From Parvibaculum sp. (GTDB lineage: Bacteria; Pseudomonadota; Alphaproteobacteria; Parvibaculales; Parvibaculaceae), in assembly GCA_031291615.1 (NCBI GenBank), contig JARLIS010000025.1, positions 1 to 36,129 of the forward strand: a DNA stretch of 36,129 bases. The letters are read 5' to 3'. The position numbers and the translations under genes are program-made. Of this stretch, positions 13,194 to 21,892 are shown piece by piece. The notes beneath the pieces were generated by a model that had not been told where the DNA came from, did no database searches, and was given only the letters and a program-made list of their open reading frames with translations. The stretch's first letter is position 1, and each line of letters begins with the position of its first letter.

Positions 13194-14615
13194 ATGGTCT
13201 TTTCCTCGATACCCTTCCTCTTCTATTTCCTGCCGCTTTTCATTCCCTTTCACTATTTTGCCCGGACGGTGCCGGCGCGGAATGCGGTGTTGCTCGCCTT
13301 TTCCCTGCTGTTCTATGCCTGGGGCGAGCCGTGGTTCGTGCTCGTCATGCTCGGCTCGATCGTCGGAAACTGGCAGGCGGCGCTGCTCATCGAGGAAACG
13401 CCGCGAGAGCGCCGCAAATGGGTGACGGGCTTCGCCATCGCCGCCAATCTGCTCGTGCTCGGCATCTTCAAATATGCCGACTTCGCGCTGATCAATCTCA
13501 ATCGCGTGCTGGCGCATATGGGCAAGTCGGTGCCGGTGCCGGAGATAGAGCTGCCGCTCGGCATCTCCTTCTTCACCTTCCATTCGATGTCCTACATCAT
13601 CGACGTTCATCGCGGCAGTTTCCGCGCCGCCCGCAAGCTCACCAATATCGCGCTTTATATCTCGATGTTTCCGCAGCTCGTGGCCGGGCCCATCGTGCGT
13701 TACAAGACGGTCGCGCGGCAGATCGAGCGCCGGCGGACGACCTGGGGGCGCGTCGGCGCGGGCGCGCGCATTTTCGTCATCGGTCTTGCGCAGAAGGTGC
13801 TGATCGCCGATGAGGTGGCCCGGATCGCGGATGCCGCATTCGACAAGATCGCCCATCCGACGCTGATCGACGCCTGGCTGGGGCTTTCGGCCTATACGGT
13901 GCAGATTTATTTCGACTTCGCGGGCTATTCCAACATGGCGATCGGCTTTGCGGTTGCTTTCGGCTTTACGTTCCCGCGCAACTTCCGGCTGCCATACACA
14001 TCGCGTTCGATCACCGAATTCTGGCGGCGCTGGCATATGAGCCTGTCGACCTGGTTCCGCGACTATCTCTATATTCCGCTCGGCGGCAATCGCGGTTCCG
14101 CTTTCCAGACCTATCGCAATCTCGGCACCGTCTTCATTCTCTGCGGGCTTTGGCACGGGGCGAGCTGGACCTTCGTCATATGGGGCGCCTATCACGGGGC
14201 GCTGCTGATCGTGGAGCGGGCGGGGCTTGGCGCGTGGCTGAAGACCTGGCCCGACAAGCTCGCCTGGACCTATGCACTTCTCGCGGCAATGTTCGGCTGG
14301 GTGTGGTTCCGCGCCGCCGATCTTTCCCATGCGAGGCGGATGTTCGGGGGCCTGTTCGGGATGAACGGCGTCGGCCCCGCCGATGTCCGCATGGATCTGT
14401 CGCTCCATCCGATCACCATCGGCGCGCTTCTGCTGGGCGCGGCGCTGGCGCTTTTGCCGCGCTCGAACGGGGTGCCGCCGCGCAACGATACGATTTCGCG
14501 CGCGCTTCGCCATTCCGCGGCGGCGGATATCGCTTTCGTGACCCTGATCGCCGCGCTTTCGGTGCTTGCCATCAGCAGCGGCACTTTCAGCCCCTTCCTC
14601 TATTTCAGGTTTTGA
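13194..14615 (+). CDS. AlgI-type membrane-bound O-acyltransferase (MBOAT)
   Basis: The 473-residue polytopic membrane protein matches AlgI/DltB-like MBOAT enzymes, which pass acetyl groups across the inner membrane for polysaccharide acetylation. It starts MVFSSIPFLFYFLPLFIPF, has FPQLVAGPIVRYK at about 160-172, the conserved TEFWRRWHMSLSTWFRDYLYIPLGG segment, and the putative catalytic His321 in GLWHGASWTFVIWG. Length fits AlgI. Only two bases separate its stop from the AlgX-like start, so the pair is translationally coupled. No polymerase or alginate synthesis gene is present here, so the acceptor polymer is unknown. Confidence 0.92.
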   Translation: MVFSSIPFLFYFLPLFIPFHYFARTVPARNAVLLAFSLLFYAWGEPWFVLVMLGSIVGNWQAALLIEETPRERRKWVTGFAIAANLLVLGIFKYADFALINLNRVLAHMGKSVPVPEIELPLGISFFTFHSMSYIIDVHRGSFRAARKLTNIALYISMFPQLVAGPIVRYKTVARQIERRRTTWGRVGAGARIFVIGLAQKVLIADEVARIADAAFDKIAHPTLIDAWLGLSAYTVQIYFDFAGYSNMAIGFAVAFGFTFPRNFRLPYTSRSITEFWRRWHMSLSTWFRDYLYIPLGGNRGSAFQTYRNLGTVFILCGLWHGASWTFVIWGAYHGALLIVERAGLGAWLKTWPDKLAWTYALLAAMFGWVWFRAADLSHARRMFGGLFGMNGVGPADVRMDLSLHPITIGALLLGAALALLPRSNGVPPRNDTISRALRHSAAADIAFVTLIAALSVLAISSGTFSPFLYFRF

Positions 14616-14617
14616 AG

Positions 14618-15775
14618 ATGGGCCTCGTTACCAAACATCACCGCATCTGGCTCGCCGTCGCGCTGCCGCTTCTCTGGGCGCCGATGCTTGCGGGGTTTCT
14701 GCTGAGGGCGCCGGCCATGCCGGACGACATGCCGGTCAAATGGCCGGAAGCGCTTTCCGACTGGAGAAGCTTCCCGCGCGATGCGGATCAGTGGATGCAG
14801 CAGAATTTCGGCTTCCGGGCGCAGCTTCTTCATGCGAATGCGGCGCTTCGCCACGATCTTCGCACGTCGACCAGCGAGCACGTCGCCTATGGGCGCGGCG
14901 ATTGGCTCTTTCTCACCGACGATGCGGTTTTTCAGCAGAGCATGGGCCAGCGGATGCGCGTGGCGCAGGTGACGGAGCTGGCCGATGTCGCCGCCGCGCT
15001 GCAGCGCGCCCTCAATTCATGGGGAGGAAAGCTCGTCGTCGCCGCGCCGCCGAACAGCCAGAGCGTCAACCGCGACGGTCTGCCTTCCTGGGCGCGTGTG
15101 CCCGAGGTCGCGACGGAATACGATCTTTTCGCCCGGCTGATCCGCGAGCGCGGCATTCCCTTTGTCGATCTGCGCGCCGTGCTGCGTGACGAGAAGAAGC
15201 GCGAAGAAGTCTATCTTCACACCGACACGCATTGGAACAATCACGGCATGTTGCTGGGGTTCAATGCGATCATGGACGCTGCGGGCAAGCCCGGCTGGCG
15301 GATCGATCCGCAGACGGTCGAGACCGGATTTTTCACGATGCCAGGCGGCGATCTCGCCCATCTGATCGGGGTTGACGGGCGCGTTCACGATCGCCAGATG
15401 GCGGTCGATTTCTCCCGGTTGAAGCCGGAGCCTTTCACCAATGAGGATCTCGGCGACCGTGTGCCGATGCCGACCTATATCGCGACGCGCCAGAACGCGG
15501 CGGGGCCGACCGTCATGGTGATCGGCGATTCATTCACGCGCGGCTTTTTCCTCGATCCCCTCATGCTTCATGCAAAGCGTCTCATCTGGACGCATCACGA
15601 CCAATGCGGGTTCAAGTGGGATCTGATCGAAAAGTGGAAGCCCGATCTCGTCATCCTCGCGCCGACGGAGCGCTATGTGCTCTGCGCGCCGGACCGCGTG
15701 CCGCTCAACATGCCTGACGGTCCCGACAAGGCGTTGCTGGAGAAAGAAGCCGCAGCGCCGCTTCCGGCGCATTAG
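14618..15775 (+). CDS. AlgX/AlgJ-like SGNH-type acetyltransferase-domain protein
   Basis: The 385-residue protein has one N-terminal membrane or signal segment (about 10-29, WLAVALPLLWAPMLAGFLL) and a periplasmic SGNH-like domain. The DHHC-like pair is D203-x-H205 in YLHTDTHWNNHG, and the serine is Ser305 in VIGDSFTRGF, the pattern of alginate acetyltransferases AlgJ and AlgX. It would transfer the acetyl group delivered by the MBOAT partner onto a polysaccharide in the periplasm. Other domain text is YGRGDWLFLTDD near residue 90. It starts two bases after the algI-like stop. Its stop overlaps by four bases the stop of the convergent coiled-coil gene. Confidence 0.88.
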   Translation: MGLVTKHHRIWLAVALPLLWAPMLAGFLLRAPAMPDDMPVKWPEALSDWRSFPRDADQWMQQNFGFRAQLLHANAALRHDLRTSTSEHVAYGRGDWLFLTDDAVFQQSMGQRMRVAQVTELADVAAALQRALNSWGGKLVVAAPPNSQSVNRDGLPSWARVPEVATEYDLFARLIRERGIPFVDLRAVLRDEKKREEVYLHTDTHWNNHGMLLGFNAIMDAAGKPGWRIDPQTVETGFFTMPGGDLAHLIGVDGRVHDRQMAVDFSRLKPEPFTNEDLGDRVPMPTYIATRQNAAGPTVMVIGDSFTRGFFLDPLMLHAKRLIWTHHDQCGFKWDLIEKWKPDLVILAPTERYVLCAPDRVPLNMPDGPDKALLEKEAAAPLPAH

Positions 15776-16578
15776 GAAGCGACGCCGGCCTCCAGCGCGC
15801 GGATACGCTCTGCAAGGAAGCGCTCGGTCGGGAGCGGCTTTCCGCTTTCGCTCTCTTCCTCTTCCGCGACGCCTTCGTGGTCTACGCCTTCGCTGAAGCT
15901 GGAGAGCGACGCCTTGATTTCCGCCAGGCGGTGATCATCGTCGCTCCCGGCCGCATTTTCGCTTTCCTCGATCGGGAAGGGCGTGAGAAGGGCAGGCGCG
16001 GTCGCGTGTTCCGCCGCCTGTTCCGCGGGCGCGGCCGGTTGCGGATGGGCGAGGGCCGCTTCAAGCGCATGAGCGCCGGCGGCGTCGCCGAAAATGCCAT
16101 GCATCTCATGAACGAGACGGGCGGCCTTTTCGCCGAGGCTTTGCAGTTGAACGGCGACGTCGTTCTGGCGCGCGACTTCGGCGGAAGCGGCGGCTTCGAG
16201 TTCGGTGATGCGCGACTGGAGCGCGGCGACATTCTGCGCGTGGCGCTCGGCTTCGGCGAGGGCGGCGGCGTGCCCTTCATGCAGCGCGGCGATTTCTTCC
16301 CGCAGCGCCTGAAGTTCGCTGCTTGCATGGGCGAGCGCTTCCTCGACCGCCGCATTGCGCTCGGTGAGCGCGCGGACTTCGTGATGCTTGTCCTGGAGCT
16401 GGACCTGAACGTTGGCGAGACGGTCGACCGCATGTCTCGCTTCGTCGGCGTTCAACTCGCCTTCGAGGCGGTTCGTCGTCACCTTGACGGCCCGGCGCCA
16501 GACGAACTGGACGGCGACCAGCGCAAACAGCGTTGCCGTCAAAAAGCCGAGTGCGATCAGCATCAGGCTCTCGACCAT
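15772..16578 (-). CDS. Membrane-anchored coiled-coil protein, unknown function
   Basis: The 268-residue protein begins with one transmembrane helix (MVESLMLIALGFLTATLFAL) and continues as a long coiled coil from about 35 to 140, rich in heptad-like ALTERNAAVEEALAHASSEL text. It ends with an acidic low-complexity region (EGVAEEEESESGKPLP) and a short helical end. It has the general look of small envelope or division accessory proteins, but no family can be named. The start at 16578 has GAGG a few bases upstream on the minus strand. It lies after eipA on the same strand, beyond a terminator. Confidence 0.7.
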   Translation of the reverse strand: MVESLMLIALGFLTATLFALVAVQFVWRRAVKVTTNRLEGELNADEARHAVDRLANVQVQLQDKHHEVRALTERNAAVEEALAHASSELQALREEIAALHEGHAAALAEAERHAQNVAALQSRITELEAAASAEVARQNDVAVQLQSLGEKAARLVHEMHGIFGDAAGAHALEAALAHPQPAAPAEQAAEHATAPALLTPFPIEESENAAGSDDDHRLAEIKASLSSFSEGVDHEGVAEEEESESGKPLPTERFLAERIRALEAGVAS

Positions 16579-16621
16579 AGGCTCCTCATCCTATTCAGGG
16601 GCAAAACAAAGGTGCGGAAAC

Positions 16622-16653
16622 GAAGCAGGGTGGCTATCGGGGCCACCCTGCCA
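16622..16653 (-). terminator. Terminator downstream of eipA
   Basis: A perfect 10-bp stem GCAGGGTGGC (16625-16634) and GCCACCCTGC (16642-16651) with a 7-base loop is followed on the minus strand by TTCGTTTCC. It lies about 65 bases past the eipA stop and before the coiled-coil gene start. Confidence 0.6.
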
Positions 16654-16714
16654 GAAATGAAAGTGAGGTTCTACCGCCCGCATATGCCGAGGGGCGGTTG
16701 GGGCTGTCCCCGTG

Positions 16715-17350
16715 TCAGAAAGGCAACCATTCCCGTGACTTTGTATATTTCAGGTAGCCCACGGAAGCGCCGAGGCGGAGGCCGACGCCCGAGCGCATGG
16801 GCGCGAGCACGATATTGCCCCGTTGCTGGTAATTGATGCCGATACCGGCGATGAGATAGGCGCTGCCCTCGACGCCGGGGAAACGCTGATAAATCGTCTC
16901 GCCGTTCGGCAGGTTGTAGACCAGCGTGAAGACCTTGACCGCATTGCCGCCGAAATCCCAGCCCGCCGTCGGGCCCTGCCAGAAGACCTTTTCGGAGAAG
17001 CCGTTCTTCATGTGAAGCGTGCCGGAGCCGTAGCGCAGGCCGAGGACGAGGGCGCCGCTGGCCTCCTCGCCCCGGATATAGGCGTTGGGCTCGCCATACT
17101 TCTTGAAGATGCTGTGGACGGCGTCGGCGAGGCCCTTGGCGGTGCCGCCAAAGACTTCACCCGCGCTCGCGACAATTTCCTTTTCACTATAGGTGTCGTT
17201 GGACTGGCTCCTGACGGGCGGCGCCTGCTCCCCCGACTGCTCGGCCAGAGCCGGGGTGGACAGGATCAGCATGCCCGCGAAGAGAGCGGCGAGGCCGCCG
17301 GGGAGACCGTTTCTCCTGGTCCTGTGTCCAGCCGGTTTTGTGTCCATCAT
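16715..17350 (-). CDS. eipA: EipA-family (DUF1134) envelope integrity protein
   Basis: The 211-residue exported protein has a signal peptide (residues 1 to about 36, ending STPALA) and then the DUF1134 domain: YSEKEIVASAGEVFGGTAKGL, IFKKYGEPNAYIRGEEASGA, VFWQGPTAGWDFGGNAVKVF, LVYNLPNGETIYQRFPGVEGS and GVGLRLGASVGYLKY. EipA of Brucella is a small periplasmic beta-barrel protein needed for cell-envelope integrity, and in alphaproteobacteria it is often under CtrA control. The start at 17350 has AAGGAG six bases upstream on the minus strand. The frame extends to 17467 without support. It is transcribed alone. Confidence 0.9.
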   Translation of the reverse strand: MMDTKPAGHRTRRNGLPGGLAALFAGMLILSTPALAEQSGEQAPPVRSQSNDTYSEKEIVASAGEVFGGTAKGLADAVHSIFKKYGEPNAYIRGEEASGALVLGLRYGSGTLHMKNGFSEKVFWQGPTAGWDFGGNAVKVFTLVYNLPNGETIYQRFPGVEGSAYLIAGIGINYQQRGNIVLAPMRSGVGLRLGASVGYLKYTKSREWLPF

Positions 17351-17734
17351 CCATAGCTCCTTGTCGCGGCAATTAACCAAGCCCCTGATTCCCTCCGGCG
17401 ATTTTACCTTGGTTGTCGCGGCACAAAGGTGGCGGATTGGGGCGGCGGGCGGAAAATAACGGCACAATGAGCGGATTGTTGACCGGGACGGAGGATGAAA
17501 CTGTGCCGCATCGGGGCAAATCCCCGCGAATGGGCGCCGGAAAGCGCGGCACGCCGCTTGCTCTTTCCTTCATCAGACAGCTTCGCCGCCGGCACTCAGT
17601 TCCAGCCAGGCGGGGCCGGCGCGGGCCACCGAGGGTCGGGGGGCCAGTTCGGAGTTCGCGCCGGTCGCTGTCTCTATCCGTGGCCTCGACAGCACCGGAC
17701 CGTGGCGCTTCAAGTCGCCTGGTCCAACGGAAGA
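17351..17734. other. Intergenic region upstream of eipA without a convincing gene
   Basis: It holds the eipA promoter by position. An ATG at 17495 sits directly against GGAGG and opens a 102-codon frame, but the spacing is too short, the composition is arginine/glycine-rich and no family is recognised. The rest is GC-rich DNA with no RNA gene that I can identify. Confidence 0.4.
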
Positions 17735-17763
17735 CGGCGCTCCCTCTGCACAGGGGAGCGCCG
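17735..17763. terminator. Terminator downstream of cysQ
   Basis: A perfect 10-bp stem CGGCGCTCCC (17735-17744) and GGGAGCGCCG (17754-17763) has a 9-base loop. It is 3 bases past the cysQ stop. The minus-strand tail is TCTTCC and the plus-strand tail TTTCTATTTC, so it could act in both directions. Confidence 0.65.
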
Positions 17764-17766
17764 TTT

Positions 17767-18585
17767 CTATTTCCGGCCCTCGCCGCCGCGCGCGACGAAA
17801 TAGGGATTGTCGAGCCCGCGCTCCGATTTGCCGTAGAGAAGCGGCGCGCCGTCGAGCTGGGTGACGCTGCCGCCGGCGGCCGCCAGCACGGCGTGGCCGG
17901 CCGCCGTGTCCCATTCCATGGTGCGGCCGTGGCGAGGATAGAGGTCCGCTTCGCCCGCCGCGATCAGGCAGAATTTCAGCGATGAACCGGCGGCGAGGAA
18001 CTCCTTCACTTTGTAGAGGTTCAGATATTCGTCCGTCTTCTGGTCGCGGTGGGTGCGGCTGGCAATGATGACGAGGCCGTCGTCGTCGGGCTGGCGAACG
18101 CAGATGCGCCGCGGGGCCGCCGCCGCGTCGAAGGAACCGTCTGCCGACGGAGCGATCGTCTGTTCATAGGCCTCGCCCGGCGTCCAGCCGTAGAACATCC
18201 GGTTCTTGGCGGGCGCATAGACGACGCCAGCCACCGGCACGCGATTTTCGATCAGCGCGATGTTGACGGTGAACTCGCCGTTCTTGCGCAGGAATTCCTT
18301 GGTGCCGTCGAGCGGATCGACGAGAAAGAAGCATTCGGCGATTTCAGGGATGTTGCCTGCGGCCGCCTGTTCCTCCGAGACGACCGGAATGTCCGGGGCC
18401 ACCATTTGCAGCCCGTCCAGGATGATGTGCTCGGCATCGTGGTCGGCGGCGGTGACGGGGCTGTCGTCTTCCTTCTGGGTGGCGCCGCCCCCGGTCTCGT
18501 AATGCGCCATGATGGCGGCGCCGGCGCGGACAGCCATGCGGCGCAATTCATCTACCAGGGCGGCACGGTCGGCGACGCGGCTCAT
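17767..18585 (-). CDS. cysQ: 3'(2'),5'-bisphosphate nucleotidase CysQ
   Basis: CysQ removes the 3' phosphate from PAP and PAPS, by-products of sulfate assimilation and sulfotransfer. The 272-residue protein is of the inositol-monophosphatase fold: PVTAADHDAE near residue 45, acidic metal ligands in VVSEEQ (about 69-73), the signature FLVDPLDGTKEF (D90, D93) and the C-terminal MEWDTAAGHAVL. The start at 18585 follows GAGGGA on the minus strand. The frame continues to 18747 but the extra residues are low-complexity. It is divergent from chpT, 160 bp away. Confidence 0.92.
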   Translation of the reverse strand: MSRVADRAALVDELRRMAVRAGAAIMAHYETGGGATQKEDDSPVTAADHDAEHIILDGLQMVAPDIPVVSEEQAAAGNIPEIAECFFLVDPLDGTKEFLRKNGEFTVNIALIENRVPVAGVVYAPAKNRMFYGWTPGEAYEQTIAPSADGSFDAAAAPRRICVRQPDDDGLVIIASRTHRDQKTDEYLNLYKVKEFLAAGSSLKFCLIAAGEADLYPRHGRTMEWDTAAGHAVLAAAGGSVTQLDGAPLLYGKSERGLDNPYFVARGGEGRK

Positions 18586-18745
18586 CTGTCCCTCATAAGT
18601 CTCGCTTGTTCGCGGCGGAGAACAACACCGGGAGGCCGGTTGGTCAAGCTCGCCGGCCGGGGTAGGCGCCTCTGGGGCTGGAATCGGGCGCATGGCGGTG
18701 GTATCAGGCTTTTGGACGGTTTCAGTTTCGGGCGGGGAATAGAGC

Positions 18746-19387
18746 ATGGCGGAAGAAGTTTCGGCGCTGGAGCTGGCGGCGCTCCTATGCAGCCGCGTTT
18801 GTCACGACGTCATCAGCCCCGTCGGCGCGATCACCAACGGGCTTGAAGTGCTTGCCGACGACGACGATCCCGAAATGCGCGTCCATGCGATGGACCTCAT
18901 CACCAAGAGCGCGGCGCAGGCATCCGCCAAGCTGCAATTCGCGCGTCTCGCCTTCGGGGCGGCGGGCTCGGCGGGGGCCGAGCTCGATCTCGGCGATGCC
19001 AAGGCCGTCGCCGAAGGTCTGATGCGGAGCGAGAAGGCGACGCTTTCGTGGAACGCGCCGCACGCGACCATCGGCAAGGACTATGTGAAACTTCTCCTCA
19101 ACATGATCCTGATCGGCCTTGCCGCCATTCCGCGCGGCGGCGAGGTCACGGCCTCGGTCGAGGAACCGTTGACGGCGCCGACCTTGCGCATCCGCTCGAA
19201 GGGGCAGGCGGCCAGGGTGCCGGAAGAGACGGCGGGATTTCTCGGCGGGCGCGATCCGGAGCGGTTTCTCGACGCGCGCGCGGCCCAGCCCTATTTCACC
19301 GGGCTTGTCGCCCGCTCGCTCGGTCTCGACATTGCCGCGCGGATGGATGGCGAGGAATTCGTCGTCGAGGCGAAGCCCAGGGCCTGA
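18746..19387 (+). CDS. chpT: Histidine phosphotransferase ChpT
   Basis: ChpT relays phosphate from the hybrid kinase CckA to CtrA and CpdR in the alphaproteobacterial cell-cycle phosphorelay. The 213-residue protein has the DHp-like helix LCSRVCHDVISPVGAITNGL with the phosphorylated His20, followed by a degenerate ATPase-like domain (LLLNMILIGLAAIPRGGEV) that does not bind ATP in Caulobacter. Length is slightly below Caulobacter ChpT. The start has a G-rich segment (GGGCGGGGA) upstream. It converges on ctrA, its phosphotransfer target, with a shared terminator, an arrangement of functional partners worth noting. Confidence 0.9.
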   Translation: MAEEVSALELAALLCSRVCHDVISPVGAITNGLEVLADDDDPEMRVHAMDLITKSAAQASAKLQFARLAFGAAGSAGAELDLGDAKAVAEGLMRSEKATLSWNAPHATIGKDYVKLLLNMILIGLAAIPRGGEVTASVEEPLTAPTLRIRSKGQAARVPEETAGFLGGRDPERFLDARAAQPYFTGLVARSLGLDIAARMDGEEFVVEAKPRA

Positions 19388-19414
19388 CTTTCGGGCGCGG
19401 AGCTTCCGCAAATG

Positions 19415-19444
19415 AAAAGGGCGTCTCCGGGGAGACGCCCTTTC
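19415..19444. terminator. Bidirectional terminator between chpT and ctrA
   Basis: AAAAGGGCGTCTCC (19415-19428) and GGAGACGCCCTTT (19431-19443) form a long perfect stem with A-rich and T-rich flanks on both strands. It serves both convergent genes. Confidence 0.85.
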
Positions 19445-19468
19445 CGTTTCATGCCTGCGAGATGCGGA

Positions 19469-20176
19469 TCAGGCCGTGGCCTGAACCGGCATGCTTCCCT
19501 CGACGGGATCGCGCAGCACATAGCCCCGTCCCCACACGGTTTCGATGTAGTGTTCGCCACCCGTGGACGCTGCGAGCTTCTTGCGGAGCTTGCAGATGAA
19601 AACGTCGATGATCTTGAGTTCCGGCTCGTCCATGCCGCCATAGAGATGATTGAGGAACATCTCCTTGGTGAGCGTCGTACCCTTGCGGAGCGAGAGAAGC
19701 TCCAGCATCTGGTATTCCTTGCCGGTGAGATGGACGCGGGCGCTGTCGACTTCGACCGTCTTGGTGTCGAGGTTGACGGTGAGCTTGCCCGTGTTGATGA
19801 CGGATTGCGAATGGCCCTTGGAGCGGCGGACCACGGCGTGGATGCGCGCGACCAGCTCGTCCTTGTGGAAGGGCTTGGTCATATAGTCGTCGGCGCCGAA
19901 GCCGAGACCGCGAACCTTGTTCTCGATGCCGGCCAGACCGGACAGGATGAGGATCGGCGTCGTCACCTTGCCCAGGCGCAGCGACTTCAGAACCTCATAA
20001 CCGCTCATATCCGGCAGGTTCAGGTCGAGAAGGATGATGTCGTAATCGTAAAGCTTACCGAGATCGACCCCCTCCTCACCGAGATCGGTCGTGTACACGT
20101 TAAAACCGTCCGACTTGAGCATCAATTCGATGCTCTGGGCGGTTGCACTGTCGTCTTCGATGAGCAGAACTCGCAT
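19469..20176 (-). CDS. ctrA: Cell-cycle response regulator CtrA
   Basis: CtrA is the OmpR-family master regulator that controls flagellar, division and other cell-cycle genes and, in Caulobacter, blocks replication initiation. The 235-residue protein has a receiver domain starting [20 protein letters not shown] with phospho-acceptor Asp51 ([18 protein letters not shown]) and Lys in YMTKPFHK. A winged-helix domain follows ([42 protein letters not shown]). The C terminus is QATA, close to the AA end recognised by ClpXP in Caulobacter. The start at 20176 has AGAGGG upstream. The frame to 20206 is rejected. A tandem GGTTAAC pair lies about 80 bp upstream. Confidence 0.97.
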   Translation of the reverse strand: MRVLLIEDDSATAQSIELMLKSDGFNVYTTDLGEEGVDLGKLYDYDIILLDLNLPDMSGYEVLKSLRLGKVTTPILILSGLAGIENKVRGLGFGADDYMTKPFHKDELVARIHAVVRRSKGHSQSVINTGKLTVNLDTKTVEVDSARVHLTGKEYQMLELLSLRKGTTLTKEMFLNHLYGGMDEPELKIIDVFICKLRKKLAASTGGEHYIETVWGRGYVLRDPVEGSMPVQATA

Positions 20177-20539
20177 GATGCCCTCTTTGCAGCGAAGGTG
20201 GCCCACTCGCCACTGCAGCCCTTTGGTGATCTATGAAGACGACGATAACGCGATTTGGTTAACAAAGGTTAACCGAAGTCAAAAAATTCCAGAAAATTTT
20301 ATAGACCGGTCAAACGCCTGCTTAACCTGCCGATTTGGGACAAATCGGGCCGCCTGGACAGAATAGAGTCAGATTTCGGCATCCAGCGACCGCCGCCGGC
20401 GGGTGGCGGGGTTTGCCCAGTTTCCGTTTCCAAGGTTTACGCGGCCTTAAAGTCTTGCCGTCAAGATTACCCGAAGATGTGGGGGATAGATTCCTTTCTC
20501 CCTAATCCGGCCCAATTCCCGGGCTGGAGGAACAGCGTT
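20177..20539. promoter_or_regulatory. ctrA-fliI divergent control region with CtrA-like boxes
   Basis: The 363-base region has no gene. GGTTAACAAAGGTTAACC (20257-20274) gives two TTAA cores with a 6-base spacer near ctrA. TTAA at 20322-20325 is a lone half-site. TTTA-N7-TTAA at 20436-20450 matches the CtrA consensus at seven of eight bases and lies about 90 bp before fliI. A GANTC site (GAGTC, 20366-20370) could be methylated by CcrM. The span 20255-20305 is AT-rich. Autoregulation of ctrA and CtrA control of fliI are inferred from these sites. Confidence 0.55.
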
Positions 20540-21892
20540 ATGCGGGAGCCTTTGGACGTGCGGGCTTTGTTGGCGGAAATCGGCTCACTGGCCGAGGTCA
20601 GACATTACGGTCGAGTGGTCAGCATCCAGGGGCTGATGGTGGAGGTTGCCGGACCTCTCCATGCCATGGGCGTCGGCTCACGGCTTTCGGTATCGAGCCG
20701 GACGGGCGCCGACGTCGAATGCGAGGTTGTCGGATTTCGCGACGGCCGGGCGCTGTGCCTGCCTTTCGGTTCGCTCTCGGGCATCGGCGTCGGCTGCAAG
20801 GCGGTCGTCGATGCGGAAGAGCCGCATGTCTTTCCGACGAGCGCCTGGCTCGGCCGCGTCGTCAACGCGATGGGCGAGCCCATCGACGGTAAGGGACCGA
20901 TCGCACAGGGGCCCGAGCCTTATCGTCTTCGCAATGCGCCGCCGCCCGCGCATACCCGCCAGCGCGTGCGCGGCAAGCTCGATCTCGGCGTGCGCGCCCT
21001 CAACACATTCCTCGCCTGCTGCCGCGGGCAGCGCATGGGCATCTTCGCCGGATCGGGCGTCGGCAAGTCCGTGCTGCTTTCGATGCTGGCGCGGAACACC
21101 TCCTGCGACGTCGCCGTGATCGGCCTCATCGGCGAACGCGGGCGCGAAGTGCAGGAATTCCTCGAAGACGATCTGGGGCCCGAGGGCCTTGCGCGTTCGG
21201 TCGTCGTCGTTTCGACTTCGGACGAGCCCGCGCTGATGCGCCGTCAGGCCGCCTATCTCACCATGACGCTGGCCGAATATTTCCGCGACCGCGACCAGGA
21301 CGTGCTGTGCATGATGGACAGCGTGACGCGCTTTGCCATTGCCCAGCGCGAGATCGGTCTTTCGGCCGGCGAGCCGCCGACGAGCAAGGGCTATACGCCG
21401 ACCGTCTTTGCCGAGCTGCCGAAGCTCCTTGAGCGCGCCGGGCCGGGCTCGGGCAAGGGTACGATCTCGGGCCTCTTCACGGTGCTTGTCGACGGCGACG
21501 ACCATAACGAGCCTGTCGCCGATGCCGTGCGCTCGATTCTCGACGGGCATATCGTCATGGAGCGCGCCATCGCCGAGCGCGGGCGCTATCCCGCCATCAA
21601 CATCCTGAAGTCGATCTCGCGCACCATGCCGGGTTGCAACAACGAAGCGGAAAACGCGCTTATCAAGCGGGCGCGCACATTCATGTCCACATATGACGAC
21701 ATGGAAGAGCTGATCCGCCTCGGCGCCTACAGGCCGGGCTCGGACAAGGTGGTCGACGAAGCGATTTTCTACCAGCCGGCGCTCGAGGGATTTCTCGGGC
21801 AGCGGAAGGACGAAGCGACCGGCATGGCGGAAGGTTTTGCCATGCTGGAACAGATTCTCTCCCAGACGCCGCCGCCGAGGGAGGCTGACTGA
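20540..21892 (+). CDS. fliI: Flagellar export ATPase FliI
   Basis: FliI is the hexameric ATPase that energises substrate unloading at the flagellar type III export gate. The 450-residue protein has a beta-barrel N domain, a Walker A motif AGSGVGKS (170-177), the catalytic loop [18 protein letters not shown], Walker [11 protein letters not shown], and the C-terminal export-ATPase segment [20 protein letters not shown]. The start at 20540 follows TGGAGGA by about ten bases. An upstream ATG at 20477 has no ribosome site. Its stop overlaps the fliJ start (TGATG). The pair lies apart from the main flagellar run, facing ctrA. Confidence 0.96.
   Translation: MREPLDVRALLAEIGSLAEVRHYGRVVSIQGLMVEVAGPLHAMGVGSRLSVSSRTGADVECEVVGFRDGRALCLPFGSLSGIGVGCKAVVDAEEPHVFPTSAWLGRVVNAMGEPIDGKGPIAQGPEPYRLRNAPPPAHTRQRVRGKLDLGVRALNTFLACCRGQRMGIFAGSGVGKSVLLSMLARNTSCDVAVIGLIGERGREVQEFLEDDLGPEGLARSVVVVSTSDEPALMRRQAAYLTMTLAEYFRDRDQDVLCMMDSVTRFAIAQREIGLSAGEPPTSKGYTPTVFAELPKLLERAGPGSGKGTISGLFTVLVDGDDHNEPVADAVRSILDGHIVMERAIAERGRYPAINILKSISRTMPGCNNEAENALIKRARTFMSTYDDMEELIRLGAYRPGSDKVVDEAIFYQPALEGFLGQRKDEATGMAEGFAMLEQILSQTPPPREAD

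Noticed and set aside
12552..14513. A 653-codon open frame on the minus strand opposite the AlgI-type gene
   Set aside because: Antisense shadow of a clear MBOAT gene; the composition (Arg, His, Glu, Pro) is typical of complementary-strand artefacts in GC-rich DNA.
17495..17803. A 102-codon frame starting at an ATG next to GGAGG
   Set aside because: The ribosome site touches the start codon, the product is Arg/Gly-rich without a motif, and it runs through the cysQ terminator into the 3' end of cysQ.
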